DNA of 64,000 nucleotides from Sipunculus nudus (GCA_026874595.1 CM049309.1:21610033-21674032); one strand, 5' to 3'; shown: positions 11,692 through 23,759, counted from the first letter of the stretch. The notes: a model not told the origin generated them from the letters alone. Program-made: numbers and translations.

Positions 11692-14600
11692 ATGATCGTA
11701 ACGTTCCTCGGAATCTGTCAAGTGTTTATCTTGGCTTTAGGACGGACCTTTCAGGAAACCAAAGAAAATGACAGTAGCAGTTTTCTGCCAGCGGTTTTAC
11801 AAGAAGATAAGTTGTTCAAGTCCACTGATGCTCGTCCCGCTGCAAGCCTATGCCGTCCAGCTTTGACCTCCCCTACAGGCTGCAGTGGACCCAAAGACCA
11901 CGGGAAGAGTACATGGCCAGCCTCAGCACCCCCCATCATCCCTGAATACCATGATGCAGTTGTTGGCTCGGAGAAGTTACCGGAAGGAAACGCCCTCAGC
12001 TTAAAAGCCTCAGCCGCCGTGAGTTGTTACTCGAGCAGTGGGAGCGAGTCTTCTCTGGCGGTTGCGGAGGTGCTAACTGGCGGGTCCTTCAGTTCAGGGA
12101 TCTCGGTGGCCTCCAGCTGCATATTTGATGGCAGCTGGGCTGGCTCAGCGGACTCTGTCCATTGTCCCAAAGGTCTGCCCAGCCTGGGAGGTTTGGGTCT
12201 CTGCCTTTACAGCAACAGCACAGCTGGATCGGGCATCAGAGAACCGGACGACGATGTGATCCAAAGGCTACTGAACAATGGGATAGAAGACGTTATACTG
12301 CAGACAGATGAGTACGGCACTCCTTATCGTCTAGGGGGCGGAGCATACGGCCAGGTCTACCGGGTACGTTTTTATTTATTGAAACATTACATATATCAAT
12401 TTGGTAAAATGTAATATATCGGTGACCTGACGCAACATTGCATTACTCATATTTATTTTTCCCTATGCATCAGGTTTGGTGCATCTTGTCTTAATGTTTA
12501 TGTTTATCTTATAAAAAAAAATACGCATATTTATGGAAGTATGCAGTAAGCTCCACGCAGGAGCAAGAAAATTAAGGACAGACTATAAGTAAGGTTACCA
12601 GTTCTAGGCATGTCATCTCTATTGCTCTTTTACGATCAATTTTGTACATTTTATGAGCTCTGTCATATAGCCGATTAAAAAAAATACCACGATAACAACA
12701 AAGTAGGAATTCTTTCACTCAAAATGCGTAAAAAATATACTGTCTAAACCAGTACACTGTACATCGTAATTAAAAATTGTATCATTTATATAATATAATA
12801 TTATTTACTTATATTATTTAATATTATATTATGTTATAATTTGCTTGATATGATATTGTATTTTATATTATATTTTAAGAGTATATTAGATTATATTCCC
12901 AGGGTTCGTACCGAGGTGCCTTGGCGGCGGTCAAGGTTAAGACAAAACTTGATGAAGAGGTCAACATTTATCAGGCACTAATGACGTCATCCACTGCTGA
13001 AAGATTCGTCAGGTAGGTGAATTTAACAATGATCCTTTCAATAATTATTACTCAATGACTATTATAAATACATAATTGACTGCCACGTGACATTTTATTC
13101 TTGGATTTCAACAAACAGTTGATGTATAATGTACTTTTGCAATATTAATACCATCAATATGACGTGACATAATCCATTCTTGAAAAAAAAAGTTTGGACA
13201 AGTAAGAATAGCACTTTGTGAGGGATTGTTTATGTATGAGCCGATAACAATATATGAGAGAGTTTTCCAACAATAAGTCCTATTAAATTGGTTTCATTTC
13301 AGTCTGTATCACTCTGTGATAGTGAGGGATGGCGAGATAATGGCAATGGAACTTTGCGTGTGCAACATACGGGACCTTGTAACCAAAAGGTAACATTCAA
13401 ATCACATTCACATAAAAAAAGTGTGTGTAAGAGAGTATTTGTTTTTAATCTTCACCATATGTACTATATGGAACAATTTCGATGGAGTTAACTGTTTGTC
13501 AGATTTGATCTATAATATTCACTGCATTCACTATACTAACACACACATTAATGTACAGTACATATCCATGCATACAATAATAAGACAATAATGATTAGCA
13601 TTACTGAAACTTAAATCAGAACGATTTTTTCATGAATGTTTGTATGGGTAATATTTTCATTATGTTTATTATTATTATGTTAATGAATATTTTAAGGGTA
13701 ACATCTTTATTATGTTCATTTTTTATTATGTTATTGAATGTTTGTAGAGTTAACATGTTCATTATTCATTATGTTATTGAATGTTTGAAGGGGTAACATG
13801 TTCATTTTTCATTATAATATTGAACGTTTGTAGGGGTAACATGTTCATTATTTATTATGTTATTGAATGTTTGTAGGGGTACTCCGGGACTTCCAGACAA
13901 GGTGATCCGTTATGTGTCCCTCCAGATGGTGAAGGCCCTTCATTGTCTTCAACAAGTCAGGATTATCCACTTGGACATCAAACCGGACAATTTTCTGCTG
14001 ACTCAGCAGGGACAAGTTAAATTGGTATGTGTGTTTATTCCGGTAGTGTAGTCATTGTAAATTATCTTAATTCTCTCTTTTTCTGTGGTAAACTCTGACT
14101 CTAGAATAAATAATAAGAATAAGTCCAACAGCCGATGAATCATTTAATATTCAATCCAGACCAGAATTCAGGACAATACAGTAATTATTGTTTCGAGCAT
14201 GTATTTCTGTTATAACATTGAATTTAAGAACAGTAATGATAAGTATAGATAAAAGAAAATAAAAACATTTGTAACCAGTGGTAAACTTTCTTCGACAAGG
14301 CTATCTATCGTCCATCCTCGCATCACCCACTATAATATTTTTATGTTTTAAAACTCTCCACGAAACCTGCTATATCTACAATCTAATGTAATCAAAATTT
14401 ATAGATCACAATGTATATGGTTCGTTTGTTTGCAGTGTGACTTTGGTGTCAGTCGCCAGATAGATGGTGATATAACCGAGACTGACTTGGACGGGACATC
14501 TCCCGGAACCGAGGGATACAAGGCCCCCGAAGTGATATGTTGTGGCAAGATCGGCTTCGAGGCTGACCTCTTTAGCTTGGGGGTCACCATGAACGAGATG

Positions 14601-16761
14601 TACACGGCCAGGTTAGTGTCGTATATAATAATACCTCCGCCAGTCGGCGAGCTTTTATGTTTTCATTATGGTTATCATGTTTTTTGTTAGCAATTTCACT
14701 AAGAAAAGTTACGAACAGATTTCAATGACTTTTGCTGGGGGTTGTGTTAAAACCAACAAATAATCCATTATATTATGGAGATGATATGAATCATCACAAT
14801 ATGTTTTTAACTTAAAGGATTCTATAACTTTGAGAGATTTCTATATCCTGGCCAAAGGCCAGAGCCATTGATATGAGCTAAAAGGGCCGCCTTTGTTCTA
14901 AAGAGCTCAGCCCATGCTCCAGGTTTGGAGTGACACGAATATTTTTGTGTAACACATACTAAATTTTTATTAGAATCCTGGCGGATGTATATATGGAGTC
15001 TCAAACTACTTTTCTAATTCATTTGTATCACTTTTGGTTGATGTAAGTATAAATCTTAATACTCCTTCAAATTCACTTGACACGTAAATGTTAAGCTACA
15101 AACATCCAACTAAAGCGTTACATTTTATAAATATTGTACTGTTTTGTATTTCAGGTTGCCGTGGCCACGTGCAAATGACTTTTGCGTTCTGGAAACCTTA
15201 GAGACGGTTGGTGTTAAGTACCCAGACACGGTACCGGGGGATGCTCAGAACCTCTTGACTCTGATACTTGTGTGAGTAGCTCCCTGATACATTGAGTTAC
15301 TCATCGTGTGACCATGAACTGGTTTACTTAAGCCCCTCTCTGATCTTAGCCTTAATATTTGTCTACATATGCTGTCTCCATTAACAATTGGAATTCAATT
15401 TAGTATAAGCTCCTTAATTTTTTAACTCATTTTCTACATTACACGGCCTTTTTATTGTAGGTTTCAATTTCCTTACCCTCTGAGTAATGTATGCCTGACC
15501 ATATCCCAATATTAAATATGTAAAATATATTCATTTTACACTAATATTTTCACTGTATATCTACCTACTTTTACTGCTATACCAATCGTTTATGTTTCTA
15601 TTTTCTTTCATCTATATCGCCCTGTTTATCAGCATGTTTTTCTTGTATATATCTTACTATCACTGACTACTCTATATCTTCGTAAATGCGGAATCCAATC
15701 CTACTTCTCTGCATTCTACTGTATCTCATCTCTTCAGTCTTGATCCTCTGTCCCGCCTACGAATCCAGAATTCTCCAGACTCCTACTTGAAGCATGAGTA
15801 AGTTTACTTTCACCATTCTTGCCGTTTCACTTGAGTAAAATTCTTCTTCATTTTCAAAATAGATTTTATTATCAGACTAGATGCAGATGTTAATGACTGT
15901 CATTTTCATGAAGAATATTTGAATGTTGATTTGATATCGGTTGCTATAGCTTTACATATAAATTCAATAAATAAACTTTTAAATTATGTTCAGTCTGCAC
16001 AGATATTGCTATAGCATGTGTGTTTCTTATTTTAAAGCATAGAGATCGTATGAGCGTAACATATAACATAAAAGAGTGTTATCTTTGACGGTATTCTTCT
16101 GCACTCTAATACCATTATGCTACCATATGTTATGAAATCGATGTTTATTACAGTTTTCAGTGTAGTTAAATATAGGTATGTATAATGTACAATAAATAGC
16201 GAAATAAAAAATGTATTCAGGTATATACAGGCATATGCTAAAGCGACCTCTGTCGTTGTTTGCAGGTACTTCAGTACAGCGTTGGGGGGAAGAGATCCGA
16301 GCTTGCCATCGGATGATATCATGGTAAGTTAACACGATATGACGTCATTTGCCACAACTTGCTGGTGGATGGCGGGGGTTGGGGTATTGTTTTCATTAAG
16401 TGTACTCTGGGTCAACCAGGTTACATCTAACTAGGATGTGAAACTACGTACATTTTGAACTAGCCTCCTTTGCAGATATGTTACTTTAAGTTCACATAAC
16501 ATATTTTTGGATTATCGTCATCCCTTTATCTGCTATGAGGCAAAGTAATGTTTTTCAAACCCTGAATTAAAACTTCCTTTTTTTCAGTTAAAACTAAGTA
16601 TAAACAACCCCTTCCGTTTGTACTGTTAAGCATATGCAGACGTCAAGAAAACATCAGCCGTTTGGGGCTTTAGTCAGCTGATATTTTTGCCGTTTGATTG
16701 ATATGGTGTATCCTTATAATTTCAGATGTTCCTGATGGAGACCGCCACCATATGCCACTGA
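11692..16761 (+). CDS. Ser/Thr protein kinase, tandem copy 2 (complete, 487 aa)
   Basis: Exons: 11692-12363, 12903-13012, 13303-13389, 13877-14024, 14436-14611, 15155-15271, 15738-15797, 16266-16323 and 16726-16761, total 1464 nt with phases matching copy 1. Start: an in-frame ATG at 11611 also exists (514 aa). I prefer 11692 because it begins a hydrophobic stretch (MIVTFLGICQVFILALG) resembling a signal peptide. Residues about 40-200 are Ser/Pro/Gly-rich. Kinase domain: glycine loop about 215-222, Lys235, HLD 321-323 with catalytic Asp323, Asn328, DFG 341-343, APE 369-371. No transmembrane helix follows. If the signal is real, the kinase would be secretory, which is unusual for this fold; the subfamily is unrecognised. 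Compared with copy 1 it has CCG for GGK after the APE helix and TMNEM for IMYEM. Confidence 0.88.
13655..13876 (+). repeat. Tandem repeats ending at the exon 4 splice acceptor (copy 2)
   Basis: The same array as in copy 1 intron 3, with only point differences. The array therefore predates the gene duplication and has been kept next to the acceptor. Confidence 0.85.
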
Positions 16762-16784
16762 TGTCAGGGCATAGATTAACTTGG

Positions 16785-16790
16785 AATAAA
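16785..16790 (+). terminator. Polyadenylation signal of kinase copy 2
   Basis: AATAAA 24 bases after the stop codon, at the same place as in copy 1. Confidence 0.55.
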
Positions 16791-17166
16791 ACTTATCTAC
16801 CTCATTCCCACGAAGAACCTGGGAGGCTTTGGAACAAGACTGCAACTAAATAAGAATTTCTCTGACTAAATCGTGTTGTCATGAAATAATCTTCATCATC
16901 ATCTTCATAATTGTTATCATAAGTAACTTAAGAACGCGCCGTCATCACCATTATCTTCGTCTTCCTGATCGTCACACCTATCGGATATTTAAATTAAAGA
17001 TAAGATACAGAATTGAGTGAATTTAAGCTTAATGCTATTTTTATATGAATAATAAATGTTTACTGTAAAAGTTAATCTAAGTCGTTGTATGTTTGATGGG
17101 GCAGTGAAATGTTATATATCTTGTAAAAATCCATAATACATCTGACGGAGGTGTGTGCGTGTGTGT

Positions 17167-17167
<1 letters not shown>

Positions 17168-17208
<41 letters not shown>
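17168..17208 (+). repeat. (GA)n microsatellite
   Basis: GAGA run in the 3' flank of kinase copy 2. Confidence 0.9.
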
Positions 17209-17762
17209 GTCCGTTTGTACTTGTGACGCGTCTATATATAACACAACTGATCCGGCGTATAACACACCTGATCCGGCGTACCTCTTTGTTAGGCGTACTT
17301 GTTGAAAATGGAGCTTTTTTAAAAAGCATGTCATCATGCCAGGAATGCCATTCCTTGCTCACGTGACGCATCAGAAGGTACGAAACATAAGGACAAATTT
17401 ATATACATAACCAATGTTTACTTGGTAATAATTAAAATTAATGGAAAGACGAGACAGCTAATAATTTCGAACAGTCACTTTAAAAAAAAGGATTATGTAT
17501 ACAAAATTGAAGGGACCTACAGAAATCTCCAGTATATATCCGAGATCGGAACAGACTTAAATTTTATTATTATTAGCGATGGGGGCACTCCACGTTGTCA
17601 CACAACGGGGAGTCATTTTCTATATTTCCCCGATAAAAACCTGAGGAATTTAACATTATTTCTCAAAGAGTCTATCGCATCGCCATCAATCAGGAAGTAA
17701 CCAGTGGTTGATTTCGCCAGGATATCGTATGCCATGTCGCATTAGAATAAACCTGTATGCTC

Positions 17763-19288
17763 TTCGAGTAGGAAATAAAGAACTAGTGTGATCAAAATAA
17801 CAACAGTTAAGGGATAATCTCTCGTAGTATAAGTTTTAAATCATTTATATGTTTTCAATTTACATTCCATGAAAATACATAAAATTTCATTTTATGAAAC
17901 ATCCCTGGATACATGAATATATAATATAGTTGTTTTTGTTGTTAACTTTATTTTCTCCGTCAAAGCGAAGATCAACAAACAAAATGTCAATACATAAGTA
18001 ATATACAAAAGCGTTACAAATCACAAACCAATAATCATCAAAGGTCAATAGGAGAAAAGTTCAAGGGCTGTATCACATACGGGTAATTTATGTGTTATTT
18101 GATAATAAGATAGTTTATGAAAAATCTTCTTCCACCCCTTGAAGAAAAGAGAGACCTCGTTCAGTAAAGCGGCTGAATAGTGTTCGTGTCCGGAAGATTC
18201 ATTTAATCCATATTGAGTGTCCGCTTTAATCAAGGCTTTTAAGAGTTCAGTGTCCGACAGTGCAACCAATTGTGCCTCAACCTGTACAGGTAATTTATCA
18301 CAGACAGATATATATAAATGCAGTCATATGGAATATATGCCTTGAAGATATTCATGCATTATAATAATAGCGTAATTGAGGGAATACCCGTACTGAGGCG
18401 TATATACGGCGCTATAATGGAGGAACCATACAACCAGAGTTCTGAAATGGCCGTTTACGGCGAACAATCCTTGTCCACAACAAAAGGAATACAGGAAACA
18501 ATTTTATAATATAATAATTTTTAGTTCCAACAGCACCCGTGTCAGTATCTGTGCCGGGCAAGTGGAAGCCCAGCTTAAAAACTACTCCTATTATATACCG
18601 TCACGTAGAAGCCTCTTATTTTTAATAACGGATATATTTAACCCTCGAGATATATGTACATTAAAGATCTGGATATTAACCACAGAAGTTACTTACTTAA
18701 AGGAGGACACTGAGCAAATTTTCAATTACACACGGAGATATAGGCATAAACGAAACCTTTATTTCTTAGGACCGCATACATTCATCTAATTTCATGAATT
18801 TTCAGGTATAATCTGGTCCATTTCACAGTTGTCGGTCAACAGTTTTATCCACTTTTGTAAAATTGCGTCACCTTTGCCTGAGAAAGATTTTCCCCAGGCA
18901 CCGCCCGCGTCAATTTTACCCCCCGCTTCAAAGTTTTTATTTCATTTTTTCATCTTTCAAGAAGATAAAATAATATTATTTTGATACGATTTCCTATGTT
19001 TTGTAGTGCTTTTACCTGTTAAGCAAAAAAAAAACTGTTATTTTCATGCTTTTCCCTGATCATATGACATTTTTATTGAAACATGCAAAAAAAGGTAAAA
19101 AATAAAATACCGCCGCCAGCAGTGATTTCTGAAAAAAAAAGTGCCTGAGAACCATCCCTTTGAATTTTTTTTGGCCTTAGACATTCAGGTTCAGTCTCGG
19201 GTGATGTTTTTCCTCAATATTACCAAAGAAGCTCATGTGCTGCTCCATATCTCTTTACATTATACAACTACCAGTTAAAATATACCTC
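17763..19288. other. Intergenic, no gene seen
   Basis: AT-rich. Short ORFs at 18045-18269 (minus) and 18318-18789 (plus) show no motif that I recognise. The 5' part of the Penelope-like element that follows may once have lain here, but I see no reverse transcriptase motif. Confidence 0.4.
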
Positions 19289-19696
19289 AACATTGGAACC
19301 CCCTGCTTGAAAGAATCGATTGTATACCAAGCGACCGTAACAGCCGCAAGTGAGCCGACACAAAGCTACATAGGATTAACAGAAAATTTATTCAAGTCAC
19401 GCTATGCTAATCACAAATAATCCTTCATGAACAAAATATAGGAAATTTAACACAGAACCTAGCAAATGTATATGGCAGTTGAAAGACAAAGGTGTAGACT
19501 ACAGTATCACATGGAAAATACTGAAACAGGCAAAGGCTAATAACAGCGTCACCAAATGATGTAACCTATGCTTATAGGAAAAATACTATATCATATGCAA
19601 ACTGAACCACATTTGGCCACCCTGAATAAAAGGAACGAACTTGTCACCGCCTGTAGGCATGCGAACAAATTCCTCCTTAAGAATTTCATAACATAG
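19289..19696 (+). pseudogene. Penelope-like element, C-terminal GIY-YIG endonuclease relic
   Basis: Seen: one frame reads IVYQATVTAASEP then SYIGLTENLFKSRYANH. After frameshifts it continues with KGVDYSITWKILKQAKAN, NLCL, EKYYIICK and finally LNKRNELVTACRHANKFLLKNF. Family knowledge: a VYxA...YIGLTE...FK.R...H block, a following W-x-LK segment, a CNLC-type motif and an NKRNEL...CRH terminus are characteristic of the GIY-YIG endonuclease tail of Penelope-like retroelements, which nicks target DNA for reverse transcription. Stops (for example at 19418) and at least two frameshifts show that it is dead. Confidence 0.82.
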
Positions 19697-19720
19697 ATTT
19701 TAGTTTATAGGATGCCCCCA

Positions 19721-19722
<2 letters not shown>

Positions 19723-19766
<44 letters not shown>
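19723..19766 (+). repeat. (CT)n microsatellite
   Basis: A long TCTC run just after the end of the Penelope-like frame. Confidence 0.9.
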
Positions 19767-19769
<3 letters not shown>

Positions 19770-20082
19770 CTTTCTTTCATAAGAGCCACGAGATAACACA
19801 TGGAGAGCCCCATGTTTATACACGTACAGCCGTCTTTAAGCACTGTCACTAACTGCTCTCAGTACAGCCTCTTACAAGCCCCCCTCACAGAGCGACCTTT
19901 GACCCCAGTCTTCCCGTATCCCGACTTTCATTATCTGATCCTGGTATATCTTTGCCCCAAGGCGCACATTTACACTCAACAGTCTTGGTTACAAGTGACA
20001 CAACAGGCCAGTAACATATATACATTCAAGGTCGAATATCTATGTAACACGTATATACCAGTATGATCTAGTCCATTTCAGC

Positions 20083-20147
20083 CAGACAGCATTACCTCAC
20101 GAGTGCAACAACATGTTGCACGAAACTACGTAGTAGTAAAATGTCTG
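20083..20147 (+). ncRNA. Hammerhead-ribozyme-like motif, type I (degenerate core)
   Basis: Fold read by eye. Stem I is CAGACA (20083-20088) with TGTCTG (20142-20147), then TTAC (20092-20095) with GTAA (20136-20139), separated by an internal loop. The core is CTCACGA (20096-20102). Stem II is GTGCAACA/TGTTGCAC, 8 bp with loop ACA. Then GAA (20122-20124), and a 3-bp stem III ACT/AGT closed by ACGT. The cleavage-site triplet is GTA, ending at 20135. The consensus core is CUGANGA, so G5 is C here (20098), which should cripple cleavage. Penelope-like elements are known to carry type I hammerheads with very short stem III, and a Penelope relic lies about 390 bp upstream. Confidence 0.68.
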
Positions 20148-20173
20148 AAAATACTTGACTCGTCTTCATTTTG

Positions 20174-20176
<3 letters not shown>

Positions 20177-20239
<63 letters not shown>
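20177..20239. repeat. (TA)n microsatellite
   Basis: Uninterrupted TA run, 30 bp after the hammerhead-like fold. Confidence 0.9.
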
Positions 20240-20240
<1 letters not shown>

Positions 20241-20429
20241 ACAGTGATGACATACTCCGTAAGAGAGCGGATTTCTTTGTGAACGTAAACTCTATGAGCT
20301 ACATGATGAAGCAGTAAGGGTTTTTATACGCACACCTGTCCAAATCGTACTACAAAGAGATTAGAAAAAATATTATCAATAGATTCTCATTTAATGTCTT
20401 GATTGTACCATGTATAATGATAATGATCT

Positions 20430-20451
20430 ATATATACATATGTATATATAC

Positions 20452-20511
<60 letters not shown>
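20430..20511. repeat. (TA)n microsatellite
   Basis: TA run with two ACATATG interruptions at its start. Confidence 0.9.
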
Positions 20512-20514
<3 letters not shown>

Positions 20515-20689
20515 ATTGCACAACAGATTAAAAACAAACAAACTTATAACATACCCGTTCCATGGAACAAGCAACATGTGTTAACGACTGATTTTTTTTT
20601 TGTGCGGTTACGATTTATATCGAAAAACACTTGTTTTCTCCTCGCAAAAAAGTAGCAGGAGGGGGATATAGTTACTCCATTCGTGCGTC

Positions 20690-21330
20690 GTGCCGGCTGT
20701 CCGTCCTCCCACCCGTCGGTCTGTCCGGAATTTGCTTGTAGCCGATTTTAAGCCAAACCATTTGACCAAAACCTATTATCTTGCACATTTTGCTCTTCCA
20801 CCCATGGATAAAGAAATCTATCGATTTTGAGGTCAAGGGGTCAAAGGTCAATACCACGGCAGCCACTTCTTGAAAAACCTTGTGGACCTATTTTAAGCGA
20901 TACCATTTGACAAAAATCTTTGATCTTGCACGTGTGGTTCATTTCCCCCCCCCCCCCCCTTGATAAAGAACCTTATCGATTTTGAGATATCAAAGGTCAA
21001 AGGTCAAGGCCACGGGACCCATTCCTAGATAAAAGCTTGTGCACCGAATTTAAGCCAAACAACTTGACCAAAACCTTTCATCTTGTACTATGGCTCACTC
21101 ACCCATGGATGAAGAAACCGTTCGATTTTGAGGTCACGGGTTCAAAGGTCAGGGACACGGGACCCACTTCCTTATAAAAATTGTGGACCAATTTGAAGCC
21201 AAACTGTTTGACCAAAACCTGTCATATTTGAATTATGACTCACCCACCCATGGATGAAGAACATGTTAATTTTAAGGTCACGTTGTCAAAGGTCAAGGTC
21301 ACAGAGCTGCCCTCGTCATTTTCCCATTTG
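20690..21330. repeat. Dispersed repeat with four ~145-bp internal units
   Basis: Units begin near 20743, 20888, 21047 and 21190. Each reads roughly TTTAAGCCAAACC..TTGACCAAAACCT, then CACCCATGGATRAAGAA, CGATTTTGAGGTCA and TCAAAGGTCA. Each unit contains a GGTCAAAGGTCA-type direct repeat. No ORF, inverted termini or target duplication was found. It resembles repeats common in marine invertebrate genomes; the family name is unknown. Confidence 0.75.
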
Positions 21331-22524
21331 TGTAATACACCCAGTATAATTATGCTCCCATGCGGGGAGGGAGGGGGGGAAGCTTTACGGGCCCTTGTTA
21401 TGTCTTATATCTTATATTCAAACGTTGTTATATCTTATTTAATTGAAATAGAATAATTTAAAAATCTTTAAAAGCGAGGTTCTCGTCGGTGTCTCCAAGT
21501 AAATGCCGTGATTCTGGCTTACTGGACTCGAACAGAGTACATCAATATACGCGCAGTGCGCATGCTCGTGGTTAAAGAACGATGGCACCAAAAATAATTG
21601 TTCTCCGTAATCTGAGAACAAAAATATTCTTCATTTTTATGAGAGCAAGCTATTGTTTGTTTGAGTCTGTTTGATTGAATTACCAAGGTGTTTTTTCTTG
21701 TCCATGAATTTGGTCACGATCACGCACTTTTACAAATTTGTAATGATTTACCTAGTAAAAGGTCCGAGATCTCCAAAAGCTGGCTTAATGGAACATTAGT
21801 ATTGGACCTTTTACCTTTTTTATAAGAGATAAAGAACCATATTACATATTTTCTATGATTGCAGCTTCGTAAAACAGTTATGGTATGAAGTGTCTCGATG
21901 GTTGGAGAATTTCGATTTACCAAGAATCTTCTCACATACAGTTATACTTTTTAACCACAGCACAGATCAGTTATACAAAATAAAACTCTTAGTAACTGCA
22001 AGTTAAGTATTATATATACATGTCAAAATGTTAACAACACACGTTATATTTCAAGAGGTGTCATCAAGTTTATTAAAACATACCATTTTATTGATTAAAA
22101 TGGTGGCATTATCCAAAGGAAAATTAACAAAACACGAAACTATCTAATTTAGATTGAATAATATTATGTCTGTAGAAAGCTAATATTCATTATTATAGCC
22201 CTGGATGTTTCCATATAACTGACCAACATGGTTATCCTCTGTGTATATATGGATGCTTGTTATACATGTTATACATTATATACAAAGCATACTGCACTGA
22301 ATCAGTACTTCTGGACTTAATTGTAATCATTGGCGTCCATACTTCTAGACAAATATCTGTTAAAATGGAATTAATAATGAAACAATTTTTATATATATGT
22401 TAAAGTGATTTCATATTTTTTTTCATGTCAATGCTTGTCTATTGATTTTCATGTGTTTTTTTTTTTTGCATTCATTATATATGTATATGTGTACATTCAA
22501 TAATAAAAAGGTGGTCCCTTGAGG
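21331..22524. other. Intergenic, no gene seen
   Basis: AT-rich with stop-dense frames. Nothing recognisable on either strand. Confidence 0.45.
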
Positions 22525-22652
22525 TATGGTCAATGAGTCACCTTCAGTTGTAACTCGTCCTCTGTGCGTCTTCTATGAGAACCTGTTGAAGATCGGACAT
22601 GACGAGTGATCGAGGACGCAGCCTTTTCGCCCTCGTGAGCACTTGATTCCCC
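22525..22652 (+). pseudogene. Dead copy of the second CCP/sushi exon
   Basis: The stretch aligns with 43286-43410: shared pieces are TATGGTCA, ACCTTCAGTTGTAACTC, GAGAACCTGT, GGACGCAGCC and, past the splice donor, GTGAGCACYTGATTCC. The reading frame has TGA stops and indels, so it no longer encodes a CCP. It sits 7 kb upstream of the live gene in the same orientation, which suggests an older duplicate of that gene whose other exons have been lost. Confidence 0.7.
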
Positions 22653-23240
22653 TGTAAGTGTGATGTTGCATGGGACATGAGTTTGTCAAGGTGGACCTGA
22701 GGGCTGATGCTGCATTTAAAGTTAGCTATTCACTTACCTTTTCTATTGAATCTATGTGATTTCTTGCTTACTCTGCATATATATCATAACAATGAACTGT
22801 AAGTAATCCCTGTCAAGAAAAAAATTATTATAACACCTCTATGACGTATATATAAAAGTTTTTTTTTTATCCACACGCTGTTAATAAACACGGTGCATGC
22901 GCCAATGTTGACAAACAGAAAAACCAAATAGTTGAATGCATATGTGCGGATGTTGAAAGGTCACAAGTTACAAAACGTTCTTTTGTAAAAACCCTGGTCC
23001 GTCTAGCTTGCGGCGAGATGTCCCTAAACGTGTTTAAAATGTTCTAAACACGTGGGTATAATAAAACGAGCAGCCTGCGTGTGGTGAGATCGGCATTTTC
23101 TGGTCTATTTTTTATTAAAAAAAATGGCGTTCAAGGGATTATCTTTAGTTAATAAATGTCAAATATCGGAAAAGGTCCCTCTAAAAATTATTGGTTTAAA
23201 CATGTTTATTTAAACAGGATTACAAAAGTAGCCTATTTTG

Positions 23241-23354
23241 CTAATATAATTGCTCTCCGGCACATATATAACATATAGAACAAACATTAAGAGACAGCTA
23301 ATATGATTGCTCTCCCGCACATATGTAACATATAGAGCAAACAAGGAGAGACAG
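23241..23354. repeat. 57-bp tandem repeat, two copies
   Basis: Copies start at CTAATATAATTGCTC (23241) and CTAATATGATTGCTC (23298). A similar fragment, ACAGGATTACAAARTAGCC, precedes this repeat and also occurs inside the Harbinger-like element near 47982. Confidence 0.75.
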
Positions 23355-23759
23355 CACACAAGTAACGTATACATTATGTACACTGAGAGAGCAAGCAAAT
23401 TTAAATAGGACCGTGGCAGGCATATGAAGCCTATGTAATTTATAGGACTTATAAATTATATATTTGTGTGTTGACACATAAACTCTAAAGTCATGACTTG
23501 CATGACTGTCTACTAATAATTCTTATTAATCTTCCTACTATAAGACACCAAAATGGTTGGTGCATATTATATACTTTATAATTATATTACCTAATCTACC
23601 TTGGAAAGTGCCAGTTGGGACATTTTCACAAGTGAGCAGCATTTGTAGCAAGCAGTTATTTCTTTCCTTGTTACTGGGTACATAGTGTATAAAGACTGGT
23701 GGCTGAATGTCAAATTCCTTATATAATGACTTGATACCACTAAACATTTTCCCTCTGGT

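Larger units (their letters stand above)
12080..17762. repeat. Tandem segmental duplication, right copy
   Basis: This matches 1-5680. In the 3' flank it carries an extra block of about 90 bp near 17350-17440 that the left copy lacks, and a (GA)n run in place of the left copy's GT/G run. Open frames in the two flanks are not conserved with each other, so the flank is probably non-coding. Confidence 0.9.

Noticed and set aside
19800-20066. 88-codon ORF after the Penelope-like domain
   Set aside because: It follows the end of the GIY-YIG region, has no recognisable motif and overlaps the expected 3' untranslated part of the element.
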